Positions 44,289-53,587 of a stretch of 64,000 bases of DNA are shown here, in pieces. The notes below the pieces were generated by a model. That model did no database searches, was not told the DNA's origin, and worked only from the letters and a program-made list of their open reading frames with translations. The position numbers and the translations under genes were made by a program. Position 1 is the first letter of the stretch; each line of letters starts with the position of its first letter. The DNA lies in NCBI RefSeq assembly GCF_014200495.1, contig NZ_JACHBY010000002.1, positions 981,109 to 1,045,108 of the forward strand, in the 5' to 3' direction. The DNA comes from Mucilaginibacter geliditolerans (GTDB lineage Bacteria; Bacteroidota; Bacteroidia; Sphingobacteriales; Sphingobacteriaceae).

Positions 44289-47102
44289 ATGCAACAAAGA
44301 GCACTTCTACTTAAACTGGCTATTCTGTTTAATTTCATCAGCGTATTAGCAGTAGCACAAACGCCTTCTTCTGGCAATATCAACCAGCTTATTTCAAAAA
44401 TAGCAGCTTATAATAGCTCAATGCCTGCTGAGAAAGTGTTTTTACAGTTCGACAAACCTTATTATTCTGCAGGTGATACCATATGGTTTAAAGGCTATTT
44501 AGTGGATGAATCAATTAAATATTCAAGCCTGAGCAGCCGTTTATATGTAGAGTTGCTAAATGACAGTAACGCGGTAGTTAAACGCTTTGTATTCCCCGTA
44601 TCGCTTGGCCTTACCTGGGGAAACATTCCTTTAAATCAAGCTTACGTTCATAGCGGTACCTATACTATACGTGCCTACACTACCTGGATGCGCAATTTTG
44701 GCGATGATTATTTTTTTAAGCGGGGCTTTTATATGAGTGGCGAACAGGAAAATACATGGCTTGTAAATGTGATCCCATCATTAGCATCTGCCAATAATGT
44801 AAAGGTGGCGATGAAATTCTCGGGGATTGATGGCAAAACCAGTACAAACGATTTACAACTAAAGGTTATAAATAACAAAAAAATACTTTTGCGAAACGTG
44901 GTACAAACCGGATCAGATGGTATTTTGAACGTAGATTTTAACTTACCCCCTCAAACCAATCTGAAAAATCTGAATGTTGTTGTGCAAGATAAAAATGATA
45001 AAGCACGTACAGCTTTAATCCCTGTAAATGTTAACAGGCCACAGGATGTAGATATACAGTTTATGCCCGAAGGTGGGCAGCTGGTAGCTGGTATACCATC
45101 GCATGTTGGGTTTAAGGCAATTGGAGAAGACGGCAAAGGCGTGGCAATTCAAGGAACTATTTATGATAATGACCATAATGAATTAGCCCAAATAAACACA
45201 GCACATTGTGGTATGGGTGTATTTGATATTGCACCAATGCCCGATAAAACCTATACAGCTGAGATCATTTTACCGGATGGAGAGAAAAAAACCATCCCCC
45301 TACCATTACCACTTAAAACAGGAAGCATTTTAAGCATACGCAATACTATGGATAGCGATACAATTAGCGTATCCGCCTTTAATACAACCGAACAGGATAG
45401 CGGTAATAAATATTATCTCGTTGGGATATCAAGAGGGGTTGTATGTTATGGAGCGGCTTTTACTTTTAGTAATAATCATTTTTCGACCAGGGTATCCAAA
45501 AGCCTTTTCCCATCCGGGATAGCGCATTTTATTCTACTAAATACTAATGAACAACCTGTAAATGAAAGAATTACTTTTATTGACCGTAGCGATAATCTAA
45601 AAATAGAGCTTAAAACCGATGCGCATATTTTTGCCGCCAGGGACAGCATACCTGTTCATATTCTGGTTAAGGATGAAGCAGGCCACCCTGTAATAGGCAG
45701 CTTTTCAATGGCTGTAACAGACGATAGCCAGGTAAAACCAGAAAACACGGTTTCAGATAATATCGTATCAAATTTATTGCTGACCTCGGATTTAAAAGGT
45801 TATGTGGAAGATCCAGCCTATTATTTGCAGCATAACGAACAATCGTGGAAAGCTTTGGATGCTTTGTTATTAACACAGGGCTGGGTAGGATACGATTTAA
45901 AGAAGATAAACCAGCCTGTCAAAACAGTATATGATCCCGAATTTGCGTTTACAGTAAAAGGAGTTGTCACCAATTTATTCAATAAGCCGGTGAGCGATTC
46001 AAGGGTTGTATTATTGTCAAAAGGCGATCAAAATTTTGAAAGGGATACAGTTACCGATAAAATGGGAAATTTTGAATTTAACCGGTTCCCGGAAATCAGA
46101 AAATCAACTTTTATAATTTCTGCAGTAAATGCAAATGGTAAGCGGATAAATGGCGGTATCAGCATTGATGAAAAGAATAAATTGCCGGCAAGTCCCGGAG
46201 CTATAACACGTCTGGATCCGTGGAATGTAAACGCTGACACGGTAGTATTAAACTATGTTAAGCTAAATAAAAACTATCAGGACAGCCTCAATAAAAAACA
46301 ATATTACACCAAAGGCCGGTTACTCAATACGGTTAATATAAAGGATAAGGCTGTTGTACGAAACTCGCAGAATTTAAATGGCCCTGGCCAGGCCGACCAA
46401 ACTATTACCGAAGATGTACTGGTAGCTGCAGGAAAAGCCAGCCTACTAGATGTGATACTGAGTAAAGTAAAGAATTTTCATGCAGGCTTTTATAAGGATA
46501 GCGGCAAAAAAACAAACATGGAATACTTTATAAAAGACAAGAGGGTACGTTTTGTCTTCGACGGAACAGATATTGACAAGTTTTATCAGCCAATTAGCGG
46601 CCAGCCAAATGAGCATTATGACTATCAAAAGCAATACCTGGATTACATAGCAGCCGAAGACATACTGGGCATAGAAGTGAATTACTTTTTTAATGCCCGC
46701 TATAATGCTCAAAATCTAAATTCTGATGATTTGATGGCTGCTGATGCTACCGGCCCGCGCGGTGCTGATTATGCTTACCTGGAAATAACTACACGCGGCG
46801 GTACCGGCCCTTTTGTTCAGAAGGCCACCGGGGTATATATTTACACGCCTTTGGCGCTTGCCGATTATAAGCAGTTTTATCGCCCGCGATACGCTGTAAA
46901 AGGCAATATAAATAATGCCGATATGCGCTCAACCATCCATTGGTCGCCTAATATTATTACCGACCGAAACGGCGTAGCATTTGTTTCGTTTTATGCTGCG
47001 GATAAACCAACGAAATACACCATTATATGCCAGGGTAGCGACATGAATGGAAAGGTAGGCGTTCAAACCTCTAAAATCACTATAGGTAGCGCGAAGCCGT
47101 GA
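44289..47102 (+). CDS. MG2-domain (macroglobulin-like) periplasmic or surface protein
   Basis: A 937-residue protein with a signal peptide ending AVAQ. The N-terminal KVFLQFDKPYYSAGDTIWFKGYLVD is the macroglobulin MG2 domain seen in large Bacteroidota proteins. A carboxypeptidase-like segment (FTVKGVVTNLFNKPVSDSR, near residue 565) and a TonB-plug-like region follow, and the end (IITDRNGVAFVSFYAADKP) resembles the last strand repeat of these proteins. There is no thioester motif and no barrel. Its function is unknown. The promoter at 44175-44244 ties it to the PUL2 susC operon and suggests a role in the same glycan system. Confidence 0.78.
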   Translation: MQQRALLLKLAILFNFISVLAVAQTPSSGNINQLISKIAAYNSSMPAEKVFLQFDKPYYSAGDTIWFKGYLVDESIKYSSLSSRLYVELLNDSNAVVKRFVFPVSLGLTWGNIPLNQAYVHSGTYTIRAYTTWMRNFGDDYFFKRGFYMSGEQENTWLVNVIPSLASANNVKVAMKFSGIDGKTSTNDLQLKVINNKKILLRNVVQTGSDGILNVDFNLPPQTNLKNLNVVVQDKNDKARTALIPVNVNRPQDVDIQFMPEGGQLVAGIPSHVGFKAIGEDGKGVAIQGTIYDNDHNELAQINTAHCGMGVFDIAPMPDKTYTAEIILPDGEKKTIPLPLPLKTGSILSIRNTMDSDTISVSAFNTTEQDSGNKYYLVGISRGVVCYGAAFTFSNNHFSTRVSKSLFPSGIAHFILLNTNEQPVNERITFIDRSDNLKIELKTDAHIFAARDSIPVHILVKDEAGHPVIGSFSMAVTDDSQVKPENTVSDNIVSNLLLTSDLKGYVEDPAYYLQHNEQSWKALDALLLTQGWVGYDLKKINQPVKTVYDPEFAFTVKGVVTNLFNKPVSDSRVVLLSKGDQNFERDTVTDKMGNFEFNRFPEIRKSTFIISAVNANGKRINGGISIDEKNKLPASPGAITRLDPWNVNADTVVLNYVKLNKNYQDSLNKKQYYTKGRLLNTVNIKDKAVVRNSQNLNGPGQADQTITEDVLVAAGKASLLDVILSKVKNFHAGFYKDSGKKTNMEYFIKDKRVRFVFDGTDIDKFYQPISGQPNEHYDYQKQYLDYIAAEDILGIEVNYFFNARYNAQNLNSDDLMAADATGPRGADYAYLEITTRGGTGPFVQKATGVYIYTPLALADYKQFYRPRYAVKGNINNADMRSTIHWSPNIITDRNGVAFVSFYAADKPTKYTIICQGSDMNGKVGVQTSKITIGSAKP

Positions 47103-47152
47103 CTTTTCATTCTATTAATTAAACCAATAAATTATAAATCTTAATTGTAAGT

Positions 47153-48346
47153 ATGTTAAAAAAAACAAATCTCAAGCAGTTCCTGCCTGTTATTTTAATT
47201 ATGGCAAGTCTAAATGCTTCAGCACAAACTAAAGTCGCGACTGGCTTTTTATTGCAAAACGAACAACAATTATCAATCCTGAAAAAACAATACAATGCCG
47301 GTGACACTACAATTACCAGGGAAGTTAATACTTTATTAGCTGATGCTAATAAGGCATTAAGTGCTGGCCCCTATTCGGTAACCCTGCATAAAACAAAGTT
47401 AGCACCAAGTGGTAATCCGCATGATTATATTAGCCAGGCACCCTATTGGTGGCCCGATCCGTCAAAGCCTGACGGTAAGCCATATATCCGTAAGGATGGG
47501 GAACGGAATCCCGAAATCCGCCTGCTTCATGATGATTCACAACTTAATGAGTTATGTAAAAGTGTTAAAAAGCTAAGTTTTGCCTATTATTTTACCGGTA
47601 AAGAGCAATATGCACAAAAAGCCGCGAGCTTGATGAGTGCCTGGTTTATTAATGCAGATACAAAAATGAATCCTAACCTAAACTATGCCCAATATGTGCC
47701 CGGTGTTAATGATGGCCGCGGCACAGGTATAATTGAAAGCCGGGCCTTAGCGGATATTCCAGATGCCCTTGCTATGATGACTGATAGTAAAAGCATTACA
47801 GACAACCTAAGATCGGGTGTTAGGCAATGGTTTGGCGAATATTTGAAATGGCTGCTAACCAGCAAAAATGGGAATGACGAAAAGGCTGCACGAAACAACC
47901 ACGGTACTTTTTATGATATGCAAGTGGTTGACTTCGCTCTTTTTTGCGGTGATGAGAAAGTTGCCCGTGAGGCAATACAAAACCGGACCATTGCACGAAT
48001 GGGCGTGCAATTTACAACAGATGGTAAACAGCCCCTCGAACTGGAACGTACAAAATCATGGGGGTATTCAAACATGAATCTTAGTGGCTGGTGTATGTTA
48101 GCAACGCTTGCTAATCACCTGGATATCGATCTATGGCATACCGAAAAAGATGGGCGGGGAATAAAAAAATGTATTGAATGGTTGATGCCTTATATAGTAA
48201 AGCAAAAAGAATGGTCCTATAAACAAATAGAACCGATTGGCTACAGTGAAACGCTGGTCATCTGCAACCTGGCTGAGGGTAAATATCCTGATATTGATTT
48301 TCAAATGGTTTTTAAAATATACCCGCAACCAAAACCTTGGATGTAA
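47153..48346 (+). CDS. Alginate-lyase-family (PF05426-like) polysaccharide lyase
   Basis: A secreted lyase of 397 residues with a signal peptide ending ASAQ. The alpha/alpha-toroid family signatures are SQAPYWWPDPSKPDG, YAQYVPGVNDGRGTGIIESRAL, the active-site ARNNHGTFYDMQ (Asn and His of the PF05426 fold) and LELERTKSWGYSNMNL. It is similar in fold to the lyase at 32946-34052 but clearly a different subfamily. It starts 50 bp after the MG2 gene, and its TAA stop overlaps the GH2 start as TAATG. Confidence 0.88.
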   Translation: MLKKTNLKQFLPVILIMASLNASAQTKVATGFLLQNEQQLSILKKQYNAGDTTITREVNTLLADANKALSAGPYSVTLHKTKLAPSGNPHDYISQAPYWWPDPSKPDGKPYIRKDGERNPEIRLLHDDSQLNELCKSVKKLSFAYYFTGKEQYAQKAASLMSAWFINADTKMNPNLNYAQYVPGVNDGRGTGIIESRALADIPDALAMMTDSKSITDNLRSGVRQWFGEYLKWLLTSKNGNDEKAARNNHGTFYDMQVVDFALFCGDEKVAREAIQNRTIARMGVQFTTDGKQPLELERTKSWGYSNMNLSGWCMLATLANHLDIDLWHTEKDGRGIKKCIEWLMPYIVKQKEWSYKQIEPIGYSETLVICNLAEGKYPDIDFQMVFKIYPQPKPWM

Positions 48347-50826
48347 TGCTTATAAAATTCACACAACGTAAGTCGCGGCAATATGTAATTATAAAAAGAA
48401 CCATTCTTTTTGTAATTATCTTAATGATAAGTCAGGCGGTAAATGCCCAGCAACAAATAAGACTCAATAATAATTGGGAATTTTTAAAGCAGGATATCGG
48501 CAGCATATGGGAAACCGTGCGGCCATTAACTAAGGATGGCCCCGAAAATTACCCGATATGGGAAAAAGTAAATTTACCGCACTGCTTTAACATGCGCGAT
48601 GCTGTTGACCCCGATATAAATTATTACCAGGGGCCCGGCTGGTATCGCACGCGCTTATCTATAAATAACCCGTATAAAAACGGGCATACCATATTACACT
48701 TTGAAGGCGCGGGTCAAAAAACAGAGGTTTATGTTTATACCACTAAAGTAGGTACACACGTTGGCGGTTATGATGAATGGTTTGTAGATATTACCCAGGC
48801 TGTTGAAGATTTTAAAAAGACCGGAGCCTTTACCACGCAATTTAAAGGTAAGGTACCTTTAGAAATACGCTGCGATAACTCGCGCGACGCAGAAACAATA
48901 CCATCACAGTTATCGGATTTTAATGTTTACGGAGGCATTTATCGTTATCTGAATTTGGTTTATCAGCCAAACGTTGTCGTCGACAACTTGTTTGCAACTG
49001 CTGCATTAGATAAACAATACCATACCGGTTCTATTGATGTGAAGGCCACATTTTATAATCCGGAGCATATAAAGCAGGTGAGCGGAACCGTGAAAATAAC
49101 CGATGAATTGGGGAAAACGGTTGCGGCAACAAGTTACAATTGCACAAACATCGATGGGGATGGGACATCCCAGATCTGTAAATTCAAGATCAGTAAGCCG
49201 CATTTATGGTCGCCGGGCGATCCTTATCTGTATACAGTAGAATTTCGCGCAGGTGAATATGTAAGAAAGGAAAAGATAGGCTTCCGCGATTTTTTATTTT
49301 CAGATAATGGCCCGTTTTATTTAAATGGTAAGCGCCTGTTCCTGCGTGGCACCCACAGGCACGAAGACCAGGCAGGCGTAGCAGCAGCTATGACAGATAC
49401 CATGATGCGTAAAGAAATGCAACTGATAAAAGATATGGGGGCAAATTTTATCCGGCTTGCGCATTACCAGCAATCACGTATTATTTTAAACTTATGCGAT
49501 AGCCTTGGTATACTGGTATGGGAAGAAGAGCCATGGTGCAGAGGCGGATTAGGAGGCGATGAATATAAACAACAAGCCCGCCATATGCTAACTAATATGA
49601 TCCATCAGCATTATAATCACCCTTCAATTATACTTTGGGGCTTGGGCAATGAAAATGATTGGCCGGGTGATTTTCCTGAGTTTAATAAAGCAAAAATAAG
49701 GGCGTTTATGACTGATCAAAATAATTTGGCCCATCAACTTGATCCAACCCGGAAAACTGCTATCCGCCGGTGCGATTTTTGTAAGGATATTCCTGACGTT
49801 TATTCACCGTCGATATGGGCCGGCTGGTATGGTGGTGAATATACCGAATACAAAAAGTTCACAGCAGATGAAGTTAAAAAAGTAAAGCACCTCTTCCATG
49901 CTGAATGGGGCGGCGACAGCTATTCGGGCCGTAATTCTGAATCATCTGACAAGGCTTTGGAGAATATAAGGAAAAGTGACGGGGTAATCGATACTTCATT
50001 ATTTAATACATCAGCAAAGCTTTTAAAGAATGGAGATTGGAGCGAGAATGCTACCTGTAATCTGTTCGATTGGACTTTGAAAGAGCAGGAAACCATGCCC
50101 TGGTTAAGCGGATCGGCATTTTGGGTATTTAAAGATTTTTCAACCCCCATCAGGTTTGATAATCCGCTCCCATACATGAACCAAAAAGGCGTAGTAGAAC
50201 GCGATCTGACTAAAAAAGAAATTTACTATGTGGTTCAATCGTATTGGGCAGATAAACCTATGGTACATATTTACGGGCATAACTGGCCGGTACGATGGGG
50301 TGATGATGGCGAACTAAAAATGGTAAAAGCCTATTCAAACTGTGATAAAGCCGAACTATTTGTGAATGGTAAAAGCTATGGCATTAAAAAACGTAATAGC
50401 CAGGATTTTCCTGCGGCTGGTTTAAGATGGATGGTTTCTTTTGCAAAAGGCAAGAATGAGCTCATCATTAAAGCCCATAAAGGAAATGTGACTGTTAGCG
50501 ATACCGTATCTCAAATATATCAAACCGAAAAATGGGATAAACCAGCTAAGCTAAATCTGGAGAAAATTGCAGAAACGAATGACACAGTAACTATACAAGC
50601 TACTTTAACAGATAGTAAGGGTGTATTATGCCTTGATGCAGTTAACTGGGTAAACTTTTCATTAACAGGAGATGGCACGCTGCTGGATGACTTAGGAACA
50701 TCAAAGGGATCAAGAAAACTGCAGGTTATTAATGGACGAGCCATTATCAGTATAAAAAGCAATAAGGGCAAAAGTGTGGTTGGCGTACAATCATCCGGAA
50801 TGCAAACTGTGTTTTTAAATCTTTAA
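48346..50826 (+). CDS. GH2-family glycoside hydrolase (beta-galactosidase/glucuronidase-like)
   Basis: A secreted exo-hydrolase of 826 residues with a signal peptide ending AVNAQ. The domain order is GH2 sugar-binding (WEKVNLPHCFNM, GAGQKTEVYV), immunoglobulin-like, TIM barrel (LFLRGTHRHEDQAG), and a C-terminal DUF4982-like segment (KAYSNCDKAELFVNGKSYG). The acid/base is the Glu of HPSIILWGLGNEND and the nucleophile that of HAEWGGDSY. I start at the ATG at 48346 because it overlaps the preceding TAA; a TTG at 48337 is less likely. Specificity could be beta-galactosidase, beta-glucuronidase or beta-mannosidase; the uronic context favours beta-glucuronidase weakly. Confidence 0.88.
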   Translation: MLIKFTQRKSRQYVIIKRTILFVIILMISQAVNAQQQIRLNNNWEFLKQDIGSIWETVRPLTKDGPENYPIWEKVNLPHCFNMRDAVDPDINYYQGPGWYRTRLSINNPYKNGHTILHFEGAGQKTEVYVYTTKVGTHVGGYDEWFVDITQAVEDFKKTGAFTTQFKGKVPLEIRCDNSRDAETIPSQLSDFNVYGGIYRYLNLVYQPNVVVDNLFATAALDKQYHTGSIDVKATFYNPEHIKQVSGTVKITDELGKTVAATSYNCTNIDGDGTSQICKFKISKPHLWSPGDPYLYTVEFRAGEYVRKEKIGFRDFLFSDNGPFYLNGKRLFLRGTHRHEDQAGVAAAMTDTMMRKEMQLIKDMGANFIRLAHYQQSRIILNLCDSLGILVWEEEPWCRGGLGGDEYKQQARHMLTNMIHQHYNHPSIILWGLGNENDWPGDFPEFNKAKIRAFMTDQNNLAHQLDPTRKTAIRRCDFCKDIPDVYSPSIWAGWYGGEYTEYKKFTADEVKKVKHLFHAEWGGDSYSGRNSESSDKALENIRKSDGVIDTSLFNTSAKLLKNGDWSENATCNLFDWTLKEQETMPWLSGSAFWVFKDFSTPIRFDNPLPYMNQKGVVERDLTKKEIYYVVQSYWADKPMVHIYGHNWPVRWGDDGELKMVKAYSNCDKAELFVNGKSYGIKKRNSQDFPAAGLRWMVSFAKGKNELIIKAHKGNVTVSDTVSQIYQTEKWDKPAKLNLEKIAETNDTVTIQATLTDSKGVLCLDAVNWVNFSLTGDGTLLDDLGTSKGSRKLQVINGRAIISIKSNKGKSVVGVQSSGMQTVFLNL

Positions 50827-50846
50827 ATTGATTAAGTAAAAGAGAG

Positions 50847-50862
50847 AAGCATAAGTATGCTT
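50847..50862. terminator. Small palindrome after GH2
   Basis: AAGCATA at 50847-50853 and TATGCTT at 50856-50862 form a 16-bp palindrome in the convergent gap between GH2 and the AraC gene. It has no strong T-run. Confidence 0.3.
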
Positions 50863-50896
50863 AAGTAATTGTGTCAAACCAAAATGCAATTTAATT

Positions 50897-51712
50897 TCAG
50901 AAGAGTGATTCAATCTTTTTAATTCCTGCCAACAATTGGGTCGCGGTTTGCCCGAATGTCTTTTTAAAGGCGAACGAAAAATGGGAAAGATCTTCAAAGC
51001 CAAGATCCAGGTAAATTGCGGAAGGTTTCTGCTGCTTTTTAGCAATTAAAAAGTAAGCTTCTTTCAGCCGTTTCCGGGTTAGCCAGCGATTGGGGGTATC
51101 ATTAAACAATTGCTTGAAATCGCGTTTGAAAGCAGACCTGCTGCGTCCGGTCATATACGCAAAGCGCTCGATGCTGGCATTGAATTTATAATTTCGGTTC
51201 ATAAAAGCTTCGAGATCGATCTTTTCGGGTTTGCCGAAATCAAAGAATATATTAGCGGGGTCGGGGTGCATGGTTAATAAAAGTTGCAACAGTTCCTGGC
51301 GCTTAACATCGGCAACGTGCTGCTCAATTTTTCCTGAACGGTCATAATAAGGCATCAGCGAGTCGATCAGATCGGGTATCCGCTCATCGTGTTCAAATCG
51401 TATAAAAGCCGATTCCGGCTTAGGCCTTGCTATATCTGGCAGGTGTTTATACTGCACCTTTTTAAGAAAGGCTTCATCCAGGATAATGACTACTTTTTCA
51501 AATTCGCCATTCACCCTTTCCTTGTTATACCTGGCCAGGTGATTTTTGCGGACAAGGCAATATTCACCTGCGCTCAAGGTGGATGAGCGGTGCCCGTCAT
51601 AACCATGTATCCGCCCTTTGGCGATATACAAAAAGAAATGCTCCGCGATGAACTGCTCAGGTGAAATTTCTGGCCCGATATAGCATGATTTGATTTCGCT
51701 TGTCCGTATCAT
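50897..51712 (-). CDS. AraC-family transcriptional regulator
   Basis: A cytoplasmic regulator of 271 residues. The N-terminal half is a cupin-like sensor region (FFLYIAKGRIHGYDG, SAGEYCLVRKNHLARY), and the C-terminal 100 residues hold two helix-turn-helix motifs (SIERFAYMTGRSRSAFKRDFKQLF and AIYLDLGFEDLSHFSFAFKKTFG). Its ATG overlaps the stop codon of the upstream epimerase gene as ATGA (51709-51712), so it probably regulates or responds to the same pathway. Base composition looks more GC-rich than in the neighbouring PUL genes. Confidence 0.88.
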   Translation of the reverse strand: MIRTSEIKSCYIGPEISPEQFIAEHFFLYIAKGRIHGYDGHRSSTLSAGEYCLVRKNHLARYNKERVNGEFEKVVIILDEAFLKKVQYKHLPDIARPKPESAFIRFEHDERIPDLIDSLMPYYDRSGKIEQHVADVKRQELLQLLLTMHPDPANIFFDFGKPEKIDLEAFMNRNYKFNASIERFAYMTGRSRSAFKRDFKQLFNDTPNRWLTRKRLKEAYFLIAKKQQKPSAIYLDLGFEDLSHFSFAFKKTFGQTATQLLAGIKKIESLF

Positions 51713-52755
51713 TTGATATTACCGAATTTAAGCATACTTTCCACCGATAACAATATAGCTGCTTCATTAGTAGCGATAGGTTCCCATTCCAACACTTTCC
51801 GGGCTTTGTCATTGCTGACGTTACGGCTGGCCTTCAGCATCGAAGCGATGGCTTTGGCTTTTGGGCTGAACAAAGCCGCGATGCGCACCAGCCAGTCGGG
51901 TAATGTTTTCGTGGAGACTTTTGCGGCTACCGCCGGCATTTTTTCTCTGAGCAACCCGGCGATCTCCGGCATGGATATTTTGCCGCCTGCTAAAGCCAGG
52001 AAACGTTGCCCATTCGCTTCGGGGCTGGTCATGGCGCGGATGTGCAGGTCGGCCACATCGCGAACATCGATAATATTCAAGGTCAGGTTGGGTATGGCTT
52101 TCATGGTGCCATCCAGCATGTTTTTGACCAGCTCGAAGCCGCTGGAAATGTCAGGCCCTAACGAGGGGCCAAAAATACCCACCGGGTTGATCACGCTGAG
52201 TTCCAGATTGCCACCCTCCCGCTGTATGAAATCCCAGGCGGCGCGTTCAGCCATTACCTTGGATTTGTTATAGGAAGACAGGCCCTTTTCATTTGGGTCT
52301 GTCCAGTCTTCTTCGGTAATGGCGGTATACGGGTATTTATGACTGTAGCCTACCGCGCCAAAATTGGAGGTCATGACTACACGTTTTATGCCCGCATCCC
52401 GCGCTGCTTTCAATACCCTTAGCGTTCCGTCAACTGCAGGTCGGATCATTTCATTCTCATCTTTGGGTAAGGTTAAAAAAATTGGCGAGGCGATATGCAG
52501 GACATAGGTGCAGTCTTTAACGGCCTCATCCCAATGATCATCTTTGGTCAGGTCTGCTTCTATAAACCGGAGGTTTTCAAAGGCGGTGATGCCGCCGTTT
52601 TCAAGCATGCTGATAATTTCATCCTTTCTGTTTAGTGAACGAAGGGTAGTTTTTACTTTGTATCCTTTTTGCAGGAGTTGGAGGATAGCATGTACGCCGA
52701 CAAAACCGGTACCGCCGGTGACCAATACCCAGGTATCTTTCTTAGAATTTTCCAT
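51709..52755 (-). CDS. NAD(P)-dependent epimerase/reductase (dihydroflavonol reductase-like SDR)
   Basis: An extended short-chain dehydrogenase of 348 residues. The N-terminal nucleotide-binding loop VTGGTGFVGVHAILQLL is followed by the active-site Ser/Tyr/Lys set, with YNKSK as the YxxxK motif. The family covers dihydroflavonol 4-reductase-like enzymes and aldehyde or ketone reductases; its substrate is unknown. It precedes the AraC regulator in a coupled pair. Upstream on the same strand is a truncated flavin monooxygenase, so the locus may be the remains of a larger oxidoreductase operon. Confidence 0.88.
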   Translation of the reverse strand: MENSKKDTWVLVTGGTGFVGVHAILQLLQKGYKVKTTLRSLNRKDEIISMLENGGITAFENLRFIEADLTKDDHWDEAVKDCTYVLHIASPIFLTLPKDENEMIRPAVDGTLRVLKAARDAGIKRVVMTSNFGAVGYSHKYPYTAITEEDWTDPNEKGLSSYNKSKVMAERAAWDFIQREGGNLELSVINPVGIFGPSLGPDISSGFELVKNMLDGTMKAIPNLTLNIIDVRDVADLHIRAMTSPEANGQRFLALAGGKISMPEIAGLLREKMPAVAAKVSTKTLPDWLVRIAALFSPKAKAIASMLKASRNVSNDKARKVLEWEPIATNEAAILLSVESMLKFGNIK

Positions 52756-52920
52756 GTTGCTGTATTTAACGACACAAAGATCGGGCTAAAGTTAGCGGCA
52801 AGTTTTGTTGAAAGGTCCAATTTTTGGAAGCCCATGGCAGGAATCAACGGGCTTCCAAAATTACCTGATCCTGGAAGTGATTTATGGATACGCAATTCGT
52901 TAAGGAATCCTTCAGTTTGT

Positions 52921-53139
52921 TTAAACGTTAACCAGCGGTATTACTCGTTCACCGATCAGTTCAATAGATTTTAGGAGTTGCTTATGGGAAAGGCCGGCAT
53001 TATCCATCTGGAAAGTGAACCGGTCAACGCCGCCCAGCGCTTCGCTATGGCGCAATAGTTTTTCAGCCACCTGCTCTGGCCCGCCAACAACCAGTACACC
53101 TTTGGCGGCGGTCAGGCTGTCAAACTGCGTCCTTAAATT
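52921..53139 (-). pseudogene. 3' fragment of an LLM-class flavin-dependent oxidoreductase gene
   Basis: The minus strand between the stop at 52921 and an in-frame stop at 53142-53140 encodes 72 residues. They match the end of luciferase-like monooxygenases: FDSLTAAKGVLVVGGPEQVAEKLL, then FTFQMDNAGLSHKQLLKSIELIGERVIP. Full-length members have about 340 residues, so roughly 270 N-terminal residues are missing and no start codon with context is seen. The sequence becomes very AT-rich just beyond 53130, which marks the probable deletion or recombination junction. Confidence 0.75.
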
Positions 53140-53587
53140 TTACCAATTTTATTACTTTATCAAAACCTGTAACCCTTTTTAATTAATGCATTTTTGACGG
53201 TTCAAATACTAAAACTAAATCTTTGACCTAAATTGCTAATTTTGAAAGCCATCATTTGTTGAAATTGCTTTATGGGCTTTGAAGATTTCTATTTTCAATA
53301 GATCAATACGTTAAGTGAGTATTACGCTTGACCGTTGATCGACGAACGTACCAGGAAAATGACAAAAACGGGACAGCTGTTCAGCTGCCCCGTACTAACC
53401 AATTCATAAGTAACCAGCTTATAAATATTATATAGTATAAATGCATCCAGTACAGAGGTTGGTTCAATGCCGTTGAACTCCGGGTGTCATCGTATAGGCT
53501 TTGAACGGGAAGTATCCTTCCGGTTCCCAATATTCAACCACTCCCTTTTTCATATATACCGTAAAAGCGCATGTTTACAAAGTACGC
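53140..53587. other. Intergenic region with junction and terminator
   Basis: AT-rich on the left, where the truncated monooxygenase ends abruptly. It carries the minus-strand terminator at 53368-53393. A 29-codon open frame on the minus strand (53464-53553) lacks homology that I can recognise. Otherwise nothing is evident. Confidence 0.4.
53368..53393 (-). terminator. Intrinsic terminator downstream of the disrupted hydrolase
   Basis: ACGGG (53368-53372) and CAGCTG (53374-53379) pair with CAGCTG (53382-53387) and CCCGT (53389-53393), with one A-C mismatch and a two-base loop. On the minus strand the stem is followed by a T-run. It fits as the end of transcription of the gene at 53588-55984, about 200 bp after the stop codon. 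Confidence 0.7.

Noticed and set aside
53464..53553. 29-codon minus-strand ORF (MKKGVVEYW...) downstream of the disrupted hydrolase
   Set aside because: It is too short and lacks recognisable homology; it could be a gene remnant, but there is no support.
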